A stretch of 59,940 bases of DNA from a virus. Each line of letters starts with the position of its first letter. Position 1 is the first letter of the stretch. The notes beneath the pieces are model-generated. The model made no database searches. It saw only the letters and a program-made list of their open reading frames with translations, and had not been told where the DNA came from. The position numbers were made by a program, and so were the translations under genes. Below, piece by piece: positions 8,202 to 16,396 of the stretch. The stretch covers positions 1-59,940 of the IMG/VR virus record IMGVR_UViG_3300021962_000114; one strand, written 5' to 3'.

Positions 8202-10154
8202 TCACTCTGTGATATTTGTCTCATCCATATATGATTTTGTATCTCCTTCCTTCAAAGTGGTTTTATCATCCATGTAGGATTTGGCAGCATCCTCCTTCAA
8301 AATCTCTTTTGGAGTTTCAGTGGATTTCATCGATGCAGCCAATGATTTCAGGCTTTCCAATGATAGTGGAGAACGATTGCGATATTTGTGTGATACCGAC
8401 AAATCAGATTTGCTGTTCAGTTCCAGCGTTCCAAGTGGATCTTCTCCAAATGCATAATCACTGGCTTTTTTGCGACCAGTTTGATCACGTTCAGTAAGCT
8501 TTGGTGCTTCGCCACCAGAAGGTGCGGCACTGGTTTCGGCTTCTTTACCTGCTTCACCACCTGCCTCTGCTCCTGCTCCTGCTTCGCCCCCACCAGCTTC
8601 ACCTCCACCAGTGCCGCCCTCTCCTCCAGGCGAACCTTCTCCTTCACCTTCACCTTTCGCCTTGAGAAATTCCAATGCTGGGTCGTTACCTTCTTCTTCA
8701 ATCTGCTTGAAGCGGTAAGTACCCTTAGCATCATCAACAAGTTGCTTTTGTAGAATGATCATGTCTTGATCGCTAAGACCAAACACATTTTCATACATCC
8801 ACTTTTTGCTAAACATCTTTTGCTCACCCATGTCTTTGCAAACTTCAATCTTGCTCTTCCACACATCAATCTTTTCCTTTTCAAAGATTGTAGAAGGATT
8901 GGTAAGCTCCAAACTAAAATCAACCAACGACTCATCACGATATCCTTGGCTATACAAATGAACAACCGCAATTTTGTTGAGTTCACTCACAATAATGCGT
9001 TGCACACGTTGAATAGTACGTGCAAAACGAATATCTTCTGCTGCCAATGTGGCCTTACCAGAAAGTGATTCATCATAACCCAAGAATGCCTTTGGAATCT
9101 TGAGTGCTGCCATCATCTTGTTACGTAGATATTCGATATCGTCTGTACCAGTCCATTCAAGACCAGGCAAGTTATCAATGCTGGTTCCACTGTCTCCACC
9201 ACGAACTGGCAAGAAAAAGTCTTCAACCATGTTTTGTAGGTTGAAACGAAGATTGTAATCACCAGTGTTTTGATCCAAGTATGGAGTCTTTTTCATTTGT
9301 TGAATGATACGCTCCATGTGGTTATCAACTTCATTTGGAGGAATGTTACCAATATCAACCTTGAAAATACGCTTTTCTGGTGCTCGCATGATACGATGAA
9401 TCAACATTGCGTCTTCCATCAAACTCAATTGCTTCCACACACGGCGAGCACCTTCCAACATGCTCTTACCATAAGGCAAGAAATTGCTATCGCTCAACAA
9501 ACGAAAGTGTGCCATTTGATAATTTTCAAGATCCTCAATCTTGTTACCATAAGGCAAATTGACTTGAAACTTCACAAAGTTTCTGTTTTGTAGATGTGCA
9601 TTTTCTACACGGGTAACATAGTAGCTACTAAGAGGCTCCACCATGTATACACCATATTCTGGACTGATGTGCAGTCTCAAATAAAAATCACCATACTTGA
9701 CCAAACTACGAGTCCAACTCCAAAGATTGAATTCAATGTTGAGAATGTCATAAAACAAATTGTTCAAAACACTCTTGATGTCGTCGTTGCTGCTACGAAC
9801 CGTGATAACATCACCCATTTCATTTCTAGTAGTACATTCATCAGCATAAATGTCCAACGCAGAAGCCAAAATAGGGTCCATGTCCATTGTATCATAATCA
9901 CGAAACAGTTCCACACGACTGCTTTGATACGACAAATTGAAATCACGGGTATACTGATTATACGCCGTTGTACGAAGACGATTAAACCTATCACGCAACG
10001 AATTTCTATCGGTTGCGTAAAAAATTTCGTCGGTATCGATGACCTTGAGCTTTTTGCCACCAACGTTGCGAACAATAACGTCGTTGCTAAACAATCGCTT
10101 GAGTCTTGCGTATAGCGATCTGTTCTTTAGCTCTTGAAATGATTTTTCGTCCAT
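8202..10154 (-). CDS. 20: Portal vertex protein (T4 gp20-like)
   Basis: Forms the dodecameric ring through which DNA enters and leaves the head. The 650-residue protein has the typical portal blocks DPILASALDIYADECTTRNE (about 94-113), APEKRIFKVDIGN, a GLEWTGTDDIEYLRNKM stretch and LKIPKAFLGYDE. T4 gp20 is 524 residues; the extra length is a C-terminal extension from about residue 500 that is first extremely Gly/Glu/Ala-rich and then Ser/Lys-rich. Such an extension would project into the head and is unusual. Starts 24 nt after the terminase stop, with TAGGC as a weak ribosome site. Head operon order terminase - portal - protease - scaffold - capsid is as in T4, apart from inserted genes. Confidence 0.95.
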   Translation of the reverse strand: MDEKSFQELKNRSLYARLKRLFSNDVIVRNVGGKKLKVIDTDEIFYATDRNSLRDRFNRLRTTAYNQYTRDFNLSYQSSRVELFRDYDTMDMDPILASALDIYADECTTRNEMGDVITVRSSNDDIKSVLNNLFYDILNIEFNLWSWTRSLVKYGDFYLRLHISPEYGVYMVEPLSSYYVTRVENAHLQNRNFVKFQVNLPYGNKIEDLENYQMAHFRLLSDSNFLPYGKSMLEGARRVWKQLSLMEDAMLIHRIMRAPEKRIFKVDIGNIPPNEVDNHMERIIQQMKKTPYLDQNTGDYNLRFNLQNMVEDFFLPVRGGDSGTSIDNLPGLEWTGTDDIEYLRNKMMAALKIPKAFLGYDESLSGKATLAAEDIRFARTIQRVQRIIVSELNKIAVVHLYSQGYRDESLVDFSLELTNPSTIFEKEKIDVWKSKIEVCKDMGEQKMFSKKWMYENVFGLSDQDMIILQKQLVDDAKGTYRFKQIEEEGNDPALEFLKAKGEGEGEGSPGGEGGTGGGEAGGGEAGAGAEAGGEAGKEAETSAAPSGGEAPKLTERDQTGRKKASDYAFGEDPLGTLELNSKSDLSVSHKYRNRSPLSLESLKSLAASMKSTETPKEILKEDAAKSYMDDKTTLKEGDTKSYMDETNITE

Positions 10155-10178
10155 AAATTACTGCCTATCATATAAGTA

Positions 10179-11801
10179 TCATAAAAGCCATTTTAATGAT
10201 TCTTTTTTACCTGTTATTGGTCCAGCACCGGTGGTAACTGCACCTGTATCAAACTGCCAAGTCTCTTGAGGAGATTGTACAACTTTGGTTTGATTTGCTG
10301 GACCTGGTGTGTTGTTTATTACCTTTTTGATGCCTCCCAACATCATTTTTGTATAAACCATTTGCTCGGTACGAATCTTTAATGCAGTATCACGCACCCA
10401 CAAACCAATACCCAACGACATAACCAAATCGTCATTGTAACCTTTCATGGCTTCAGCCTTGGCTCCGTTCCAAATAAATACCATCAGTTCTTCGTACAAA
10501 CGAATACTGTGAATTATAATTTGACGCTCACGGAAAAAGCTTTCCATCTTATTGATAATCAACTGACGATTTACGTTGGTTGTGGTAAATCCTGGCGTAG
10601 CTTTCTTTTCAGCACTGTTGATTTTGTTGCTGTAGGTGCGCTCAATGTCTACCACCTTCAAATCCGATGAGCTATAATACAAGTTTGGATAATTTCTATC
10701 AATAACTTGCTGCAACGATGCCCAACCAATGTTGTTGTTTTCGATTACCAACAACGCATTGTTGTATTCTGTAGCAACTGTGACCAACAAATTACCATAG
10801 TCTTTGGTTGTAATTTGACCTTTGTATTCAGCCACTTGTTCCAGCGTTTCCACATCAAACACATGAAATGCACTATAGTCGGCACCATCTCCACGGGCAC
10901 AGTCAGCCACCACCATATAGTTTTTGCTATAGTCTGGTCGCTGCCAAATCCACAAATCTTGAGCAGCACCACGCTTTTCAATAGGATCTGTGATATGAGT
11001 CTTTTTGTAGAACTCCAATACATCCACTGCCACAACTTGATTACCAGACGTGCTAAAGTCGCAATCACATTCTTGTGCAGCACCCTTGATACCCGACAAT
11101 TCAGTTTGTTTGTCACGCCATGCTTGATCACGCTCGGGATGCAAATACCAAGGCAAACTGATAGTATTGAACTTATTCTCCTTGGCTTCTGCTGCTACCC
11201 ACGTTTTGTGAAAAAAGTTACCAACGCCATTTGGAGTTGATAGAACTGTGGCACGACCACCAGTTGATAGCGTGTATTGTGCCGACAACCAGATTTCTTC
11301 GATGTTGTCGATGAACGCAGCTTCGTCAATCACCAACAAAGACAAAGCGGCAGAACGACCAGCAGTACCAGCACTGGACACTGCTTTGATTTGAGATCCG
11401 TTTTTCAAACGCAAACTCAAACGATTGTCTTCAACACACTGAACCTTGAGCCATGCTGGAAGGTTGTCGTTGGCAAAGCGAACTTTGGTAACGATTTCTT
11501 TTGCAGTCTCTTGTGTAATACTGATACACAGAATGTTTTTGTCGTTGAAGAATGTCATCAACCACAAGCTATATGCCGACACCAGAGTAGAAATACCCAT
11601 CTGACGGCTCTTGAGGATGATGTTGAGATCAAACGTGACCAGATCCTTCAAGGCTTTTTCTTGAAATGGATACAGATCAAAGTTGCAAGTACCACGTATA
11701 GGATGTTGAATCTTCACATACTTCTTCATGAAGTATATGGGATCTTCAATACACTTCTTATACTCTTGCTTTATTAGATCTCTGTAGTTTTGCTGACTCA
11801 T
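10179..11801 (-). CDS. 17: Terminase large subunit (T4 gp17-like)
   Basis: ATP-driven DNA packaging motor and nuclease. From the ATG at 11801 the protein has 540 residues. ATPase domain: deviant Walker A LKSRQMGIST (about 63-72), where the usual P-loop Lys is replaced by Ile and a Lys sits before the loop, as in several terminase groups; Walker B LLVIDEAAF (about 155-163). Nuclease domain: VVADCARGDGADYS, LLVIENNN and GYNDDLVMSL supply the acidic residues. I chose 11801 over an upstream in-frame start at 11834 because GGAA lies 8-9 nt before it and the longer version reaches further into the preceding gene. It still overlaps that gene by 44 nt. Confidence 0.96.
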   Translation of the reverse strand: MSQQNYRDLIKQEYKKCIEDPIYFMKKYVKIQHPIRGTCNFDLYPFQEKALKDLVTFDLNIILKSRQMGISTLVSAYSLWLMTFFNDKNILCISITQETAKEIVTKVRFANDNLPAWLKVQCVEDNRLSLRLKNGSQIKAVSSAGTAGRSAALSLLVIDEAAFIDNIEEIWLSAQYTLSTGGRATVLSTPNGVGNFFHKTWVAAEAKENKFNTISLPWYLHPERDQAWRDKQTELSGIKGAAQECDCDFSTSGNQVVAVDVLEFYKKTHITDPIEKRGAAQDLWIWQRPDYSKNYMVVADCARGDGADYSAFHVFDVETLEQVAEYKGQITTKDYGNLLVTVATEYNNALLVIENNNIGWASLQQVIDRNYPNLYYSSSDLKVVDIERTYSNKINSAEKKATPGFTTTNVNRQLIINKMESFFRERQIIIHSIRLYEELMVFIWNGAKAEAMKGYNDDLVMSLGIGLWVRDTALKIRTEQMVYTKMMLGGIKKVINNTPGPANQTKVVQSPQETWQFDTGAVTTGAGPITGKKESLKWLL

Positions 11802-12405
11802 ACTTTTGTTCCAACTCTTTGATGAAACCGTCAATCTCAGCCAAACGTGCGTTGATGATTTCCAAATCTTTGGTTACATCCTCACGAATTTTGCCCACAT
11901 CTGCGCCTGTTTCCCACTTTTCAATGCTACCGTCTTCGTTGATAAACTCAAGAGGCTTGCCTTCGTGGTCTTGACACCATTTCAGTGTTTCATCAAACTT
12001 CTTTTTGTATTCCTTCAAAACACTGCTTTCGTTGCGCAAATCACGGGCTTGATCAAAATATTCCCAAGTACCGTCTAGTTTCATATCCGTTTCATTCTTG
12101 GTGAAACAGTCATAGCACAATTGTGTCTTTGGCCAAACACGATCATCCAAATAGTTGCCCCAGCGCACGTCCATGTTGCATTGCTTGCAACGCTGTTCAA
12201 TAACAAACGTTGCCTTTTTTGGAACTCTGCGCTTGGCACCATTCTTCCAGATCCACTTCTTACCTTGACTATCCTCCCACTGTTCTCCTTCTTTGCGTTT
12301 AGAGTTGTTGAGGTCGTCGGTATAACCAACTTGAACGAATGGACGTTCACCATTTACATAATCCCGAATGATGTCGAGATTGCTTTTGCCTTGTGCTTTT
12401 TTCAT
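11758..12405 (-). CDS. Zinc-ribbon protein upstream of terminase, possible small-terminase analogue
   Basis: 215 residues from the ATG at 12405 (an in-frame TTG lies two codons upstream). A central four-Cys zinc ribbon, CKQC (about 73-76) and CYDC (about 97-100), is followed by a charged coiled coil of about 100 residues (KEYKKKFDETL, DLEIINARLAEIDGFIKELEQKY). The N-terminal part has a GYTDDLNNSKRKEGEQW block that I recall from T4-like aquatic phages. It sits directly before and overlaps the large terminase gene, which is where T4 gp16 lies, and T4 gp16 is also rich in coiled coil. The zinc ribbon has no counterpart in T4 gp16 that I know of, so the small-terminase role is a positional inference. 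Confidence 0.8.
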   Translation of the reverse strand: MKKAQGKSNLDIIRDYVNGERPFVQVGYTDDLNNSKRKEGEQWEDSQGKKWIWKNGAKRRVPKKATFVIEQRCKQCNMDVRWGNYLDDRVWPKTQLCYDCFTKNETDMKLDGTWEYFDQARDLRNESSVLKEYKKKFDETLKWCQDHEGKPLEFINEDGSIEKWETGADVGKIREDVTKDLEIINARLAEIDGFIKELEQKYESAKLQRSNKARV

Positions 12406-12423
12406 AACCAATATGTATTTGTT

Positions 12424-13476
12424 TTATTTCCCAAAACTACTTTGTAGTCCTTTTACTATGAAACTTCCAGTAATTTTGAATGGATTACCATAGATACTAG
12501 GATCACGAATCACTATACCTTCGTGTTTCTCTAGATCTCCAATTTCACTGGTTGCGTTCTTTAGAACTTCATCGCCTAGTTTGATTGTGGCAATGTATAC
12601 AATCGTATCGTTGATTACTTTACGAATGTCTTGACCAGCAAAATCTTTTGAAATGTTTTTGCTCTTTTGTGCTTTCAAGAACTCTTCTCGGGTGATCAGT
12701 GGTGTTTCAATCTTGACATTTTTCAACCAATCTTTCAAAGATGCTGTAACTGCTTCGCCATTTGGATACAACGTAATCTTTTCTCCAAGTGGGCGAGTAA
12801 GATTAGGATTGCTCTTGAATGCAGTACCTACACTACCCAACACCTTGAACCCTTGCTTTTGAGCCACTACATTAAGCTTGTCGATGTAGCTTTGCATTGC
12901 TGCTTTGTCATAAGGAATTTCAGTAGCTACACGACTTTTTACTTGACCATCTTTACCAAAGGTTTTTGGCTTGATCTCCTTCAAACCGTGGATTGCCAAA
13001 AAGTTTCCGATATCTCCATAACCAACAACATTGGTTTGTCCTTCAACATATTCAATGTTGAGCAAAATATTTGGATTGTCTAGCAGCCCCAACTTTTTTA
13101 GTTCGGCTTGTGTGCTGGGAATAGCTTCGTCGAAAATATTGATAACCTTAGCACCAATTTTTACAAATCCATGCTCAACTCCAGTGGTTGGATCTGTAGG
13201 CCAGCGGTTTGCCAAATCTTCGGGTCTCATGCCTTGAACGTCGAACGGCTTGGCACTGCCACGATCCATAACAAATTTACCGTTTACCAAACGAATGCTG
13301 GCGTTGACACCATCGATCTTGACACTACCAGCACCCTTTTTGAGAGATTCAATTGATTTGGCAAACACATCAACAAGTTGCTTGCCAGTTTTTGTAAAAT
13401 CAAACGGATGCGCCATGTGTCCGCCAGCACCACCCTCACGCAGCATTTCAGTAAGAAGATTCTGTAATTTGATCAT
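12424..13476 (-). CDS. Predicted nucleotidyltransferase/ligase-fold protein with head-targeting-like N-terminus
   Basis: 350 residues from the ATG at 13476. The motifs of the covalent nucleotidyltransferase superfamily (DNA ligase, RNA ligase, capping enzyme) can be read in order: KIDGVNASIR with the candidate AMP-accepting Lys53, NILLNIEYVEG (motif III-like), EGIVIRD (motif IV) and KITGSFIVKGL (motif V-like). It lacks an obvious OB-fold or zinc finger, so it may be a minimal ligase or a degenerate relative; a DUF6267-type phage family with a similar GGHMAHPFD opening comes to mind. The first ten residues, MIKLQNLLTE, end in L-T-E, the same tripeptide as the capsid cleavage site. The ATG follows the stop of the upstream gene by 1 nt. 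Confidence 0.75.
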   Translation of the reverse strand: MIKLQNLLTEMLREGGAGGHMAHPFDFTKTGKQLVDVFAKSIESLKKGAGSVKIDGVNASIRLVNGKFVMDRGSAKPFDVQGMRPEDLANRWPTDPTTGVEHGFVKIGAKVINIFDEAIPSTQAELKKLGLLDNPNILLNIEYVEGQTNVVGYGDIGNFLAIHGLKEIKPKTFGKDGQVKSRVATEIPYDKAAMQSYIDKLNVVAQKQGFKVLGSVGTAFKSNPNLTRPLGEKITLYPNGEAVTASLKDWLKNVKIETPLITREEFLKAQKSKNISKDFAGQDIRKVINDTIVYIATIKLGDEVLKNATSEIGDLEKHEGIVIRDPSIYGNPFKITGSFIVKGLQSSFGK

Positions 13477-13477
13477 A

Positions 13478-14242
13478 TTAGTCAATAAATGTTTTTTCAA
13501 ATGTGGATACACCCTTCAAATATGAACGCTGTGTTTCATCAAGTGCATCATCAGTAAATTGCCAGTTCCAAAATAGTTGATCTGGAGTTTGAAATCCAAA
13601 AAAGTCAAGAACACTCTTTTGCGTCTGAACTACATGCTTACCATTCCAGTTTTGACCAACCGCAATAAATCCAGCATCAATGTCTTTGACAATGTTGGAC
13701 TCACCCATTGTCGAATGTCTGTTTTCAATCCAAGTCAAACGTTCGATGAGTTTTTGATAATATCCATTAGCTTGGCCCCATCTCACACTCGCAAAAAACA
13801 GCACACAGTCACTTTCAAATAACTCTTTGCTGATCTTCCAAAGTTCGTCGCCTTTTTCATTTACACTTGCCCAGCAACGATGATAACCACTTGGGTTTTG
13901 TTCTTTGTTTTTCAACAATGCTTTTGCCGCACCACAATGATTGCCACCAAATTCTTTGTTGCTGCTCACATTACCTTCACATGGTACAATGTGCAATTTG
14001 GTAGTATCAATCAATGTTACCTTTTCCTTACCAAGTAATTCTTGAATTTTGATAGCAAGTTGACTGCTTTTTGGAACGTCTTCTTTGTGTTGCGACCAAC
14101 GATTGCTTGTGGTCAACAACAACACTTTGTTTTTGCCACGCAGATAGTCGATAGTTTTCTTGTATTTCTTCGCATACAAGTCCATATCTTGCTCACTGAT
14201 GGGTAACTTAGATTCTAACAATAAGTCGGTCAGACTGATCAT
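13478..14242 (-). CDS. Flavodoxin-fold NAD(P)H-dependent oxidoreductase-like protein
   Basis: 254 residues resembling the NADPH-dependent FMN reductase / iron-sulfur flavoprotein group. After a ~38-residue lead-in, KVLLLTTSNRW starts a Rossmann-like beta1-loop, followed by a helix, KVTLIDTTKL (beta2), CEGNVSSNKEFGGNHC (a loop with Cys where related proteins have Cys-rich segments), DCVLFFASVRWGQANGYYQKLIERL (beta3 and the conserved helix) and DAGFIAVGQNWNGKH (beta4). These match the order in flavodoxin-like reductases, though FMN contacts cannot be confirmed by eye. The first ten residues, MISLTDLLLE, look like a capsid-targeting tag. Redox flavoproteins are uncommon in the head module of phages. 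Its promoter motif lies 5 nt before the ATG. Confidence 0.72.
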   Translation of the reverse strand: MISLTDLLLESKLPISEQDMDLYAKKYKKTIDYLRGKNKVLLLTTSNRWSQHKEDVPKSSQLAIKIQELLGKEKVTLIDTTKLHIVPCEGNVSSNKEFGGNHCGAAKALLKNKEQNPSGYHRCWASVNEKGDELWKISKELFESDCVLFFASVRWGQANGYYQKLIERLTWIENRHSTMGESNIVKDIDAGFIAVGQNWNGKHVVQTQKSVLDFFGFQTPDQLFWNWQFTDDALDETQRSYLKGVSTFEKTFID

Positions 14243-14247
14243 ATACG

Positions 14248-14256
14248 TATAAATAG
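14248..14256 (-). promoter_or_regulatory. TATTTATA promoter motif, 5 nt before ATG
   Basis: The coding strand reads CTATTTATA, CGTAT, then the ATG at 14242. On the plus strand it reads TATAAATAG, so it might alternatively be a T4-type late box for the divergent plus-strand gene 66 nt away. Confidence 0.5.
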
Positions 14257-14307
14257 AGATATATCACATAAATCGTTTATATTTTAGCGGTGGTTACTGA
14301 ATGAGCG

Positions 14308-14316
14308 ATATTTATT
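14308..14316 (+). promoter_or_regulatory. TATTTAT-type promoter motif, 5 nt before ATG
   Basis: ATATTTATT, then GAAAT, then the ATG at 14322. It drives the isolated plus-strand adhesin gene and has the same motif-to-ATG spacing as on the minus strand, which supports reading the motif on the coding strand. Confidence 0.5.
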
Positions 14317-14321
14317 GAAAT

Positions 14322-16286
14322 ATGAGATTAGTTGGACGCAACAAAAAAGGTCAAAAAATATTGATTACGGTTCCCGATTGGGATCAATACTTGCATGAAC
14401 AAACAACTGTCAATGCAGCCGCAGCACACCAACTAACTATTGCTCAAGCTGTGGGTCTTGGTGGTGGAGATGGCACTGGAAGTGATCCAGGCACAGATCC
14501 TACTCCAACACCAAGTCCTACACCATATGCTAGTTCAACTCCAACACCAAGTGTAACTCCTTCTGTCACAAAAACTCCTAGTGTTACACCTAGCATCAGT
14601 GTGAGCGCAACACCAAGTAGCACAGCAACGCCTAGCGTAACATCTACTCCAAGCAACTCTATAACTCCTAGTGTGTCTGTAACCCCTAGCTTGACAGCAA
14701 CACCTAGCATCAGTGTATCTGTCACACCAAGTTTGACCACAACACCAAGTGAAACGGTAACACCTACTCCGACTGCCACGGAAACTCCTACGCCAACTGC
14801 TACACCTGCTCCTGGATCATGCTATACTTATACACTAGTCAGTTTGCCTTATAATTTCCCAACTGCTGGAAATTCTATTATGAACAATGCGGCAGGAGTT
14901 ACTTCTGGAAGTGTTGATATCAACAATCTTACAACATCTGGTAGAGGATTTTATTTCAACAATATTGATGATGGTGCGGTTGATAGATCTGCTTACTACT
15001 CGACATTTGTTGGTCAAAATGTTACAATTACATTTACTCAAGGTAGTAATACAGCAATATATACTGGTGATACTACATCATTCAAATCATGGACTTCGGG
15101 TGGAACATCTGGATTTGTATTTGGAACAGGTATAGGAGTTCCAGGTGGTAGTGGTCCAAGTGGCACAGCTACATTGGTGCAAGCATCACCATCTGTATTT
15201 ACAATAGGATTGCCAGTTTGTGTAGGTATAGTAGCAACTCCGATCCCAACTCCAACACCAACGGCTACGGTAACACCTAGCATAACTGTTACACCAAGCT
15301 TAACCGCAACACCTAGCTTGACTGCTACTCCAAGCTTGACACCAACTCCAAGTGAAACAGCAACACCTAGCGTAACTCCAAGTGAAACAGCAACTCCTAG
15401 TGTGACTCCAAGTATTAGTGTAAGTGCAACACCTAGCCTAACACCAACACGTACTATAACACCTACACCTAGCTTGACTGCTACGCCTAGTATAACGCCT
15501 AGCTTGACTGCTACTCCGAGCGTAACACCAAGCTTGGCAGCACCAATTAATCCAAACGATCCTTCGTTGCAAATTTGGTTGAACGCAACCAATAGCACAA
15601 ACTACAGCCCAAGCAATCCAACCAATGAAACTTTCCTTGGTAGCTGGATCGACTCTGGATTGAGTAACCCTCACGATGCAAACACAACCGGTAATACTGG
15701 TGTCAAACCAAGATATCGTACCAATATTCAAAACGGTTTGCCAGCAGTATACTTTGACGGTAACAATGATTTGTTTACGGTCAATCCTTGGACTGCATTC
15801 CAAGCTATTCAAAAGTATACTTACTTCATTGTGATGAAGACCAATGCTACTGCAACTGATCAAATTGCTACAATTATGAAAACAAGCAGTGCCGAAGTCA
15901 AAGGCTTGTATTTGGCAAATATTGGCTCGCAATGGCAAATCGGTGGTGCTGGTGGTATTGCAAATGCTCCAGCAACAGTGGATACCAACTTCCACATCTT
16001 TACAACATATTTTGACGGAACTTTGACAGATGCCGACGTGAACGTTCAAAACGCATTGCGATTGAACATGAGAATTGACGGTGCTGCTCAAACATTGACA
16101 TTCTCAGCTAACGTTGGTAGCATAACCAATGCAAGTACCACTTACTTGTATATCGGTACCGATACATCAGGTAACTTTGACTTGGATGGATATATTGGTG
16201 AAATTGTCATCTATAACAAGTTGCTGACACTATCTGAAATTCAAAACGTTGAAGCCTACCTCAAGACCAAGTGGGCAACCCCATAA
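14322..16286 (+). CDS. Adhesin/fibre protein with two Thr-Pro-Ser stalks and lectin-like C-terminal domain
   Basis: 654 residues. A short N-terminal segment (1-48, MRLVGRNKKGQKILITVPDWDQYL) is followed by a Gly/Asp linker, a first TPS-repeat stalk (about 56-163), a beta-rich domain (about 165-300), a second TPS stalk (about 305-406) and a C-terminal domain (about 407-654). The last has the layout of a concanavalin A/LamG-like lectin fold: LQIWLNATN, LPAVYFDGNND, FIVMKTN and YIGEIVIYNKLLTLSEIQNVEAYL, the typical end of this family. The stalks are mucin-like and should be extended and open to O-glycosylation. It is likely displayed on the virion for binding cells or glycans. It stands alone on the plus strand between sheath and head genes, with its own promoter motif and terminator, like a moron. 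Confidence 0.85.
   Translation: MRLVGRNKKGQKILITVPDWDQYLHEQTTVNAAAAHQLTIAQAVGLGGGDGTGSDPGTDPTPTPSPTPYASSTPTPSVTPSVTKTPSVTPSISVSATPSSTATPSVTSTPSNSITPSVSVTPSLTATPSISVSVTPSLTTTPSETVTPTPTATETPTPTATPAPGSCYTYTLVSLPYNFPTAGNSIMNNAAGVTSGSVDINNLTTSGRGFYFNNIDDGAVDRSAYYSTFVGQNVTITFTQGSNTAIYTGDTTSFKSWTSGGTSGFVFGTGIGVPGGSGPSGTATLVQASPSVFTIGLPVCVGIVATPIPTPTPTATVTPSITVTPSLTATPSLTATPSLTPTPSETATPSVTPSETATPSVTPSISVSATPSLTPTRTITPTPSLTATPSITPSLTATPSVTPSLAAPINPNDPSLQIWLNATNSTNYSPSNPTNETFLGSWIDSGLSNPHDANTTGNTGVKPRYRTNIQNGLPAVYFDGNNDLFTVNPWTAFQAIQKYTYFIVMKTNATATDQIATIMKTSSAEVKGLYLANIGSQWQIGGAGGIANAPATVDTNFHIFTTYFDGTLTDADVNVQNALRLNMRIDGAAQTLTFSANVGSITNASTTYLYIGTDTSGNFDLDGYIGEIVIYNKLLTLSEIQNVEAYLKTKWATP
14490..14812 (+). 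repeat. Degenerate TPS-coding repeat, stalk 1
   Basis: Short direct repeats encoding T-P-S-[VL/I]-[TS]-x units. The codons vary (acaccaagt, actcctagt and so on), so the repetition is stronger in protein than in DNA. Confidence 0.85.
15238..15540 (+). repeat. Degenerate TPS-coding repeat, stalk 2
   Basis: Same kind of unit as stalk 1. It contains ACTCCTAGTGTGACTCC (15393-15409), which recurs exactly but inverted at 36826-36842 inside the stalk of a minus-strand fibre gene. Confidence 0.85.
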
Positions 16287-16303
16287 AAATGAAACTATAA
16301 AAC

Positions 16304-16332
16304 AAAGCCCCTCCGCAAAGAGGGGCTTTTTT
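16304..16332 (+). terminator. Intrinsic terminator of the plus-strand adhesin gene
   Basis: A 10-bp stem (AAAGCCCCTC / GAGGGGCTTT) with a 6-nt loop followed by a T run, 17 nt after the adhesin stop. Confidence 0.9.
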
Positions 16333-16349
16333 GTTGCTGCTTACAAATA

Positions 16350-16376
16350 AAAAAGAGGGCGATTGCTCGCCCTCTT
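16350..16376 (-). terminator. Intrinsic terminator of the tail sheath gene
   Basis: A 10-bp stem (AAGAGGGCGA / TCGCCCTCTT) with a 4-nt loop; on the minus strand it is followed by TTTTTTATTT. It lies 20 nt after the sheath stop and faces the preceding terminator, isolating the two convergent genes. Confidence 0.88.
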
Positions 16377-16396
16377 GTTGTTTATGCTAATTCAGA

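Noticed and set aside
11758-12405. Firm call as small terminase (gp16)
   Set aside because: Only position and coiled coil support it; the zinc ribbon is not a known feature of gp16.
14490-15540. Repeats in the adhesin gene considered as a CRISPR or DNA-level satellite
   Set aside because: Units are short, vary in codons and encode TPS peptides; no spacers.
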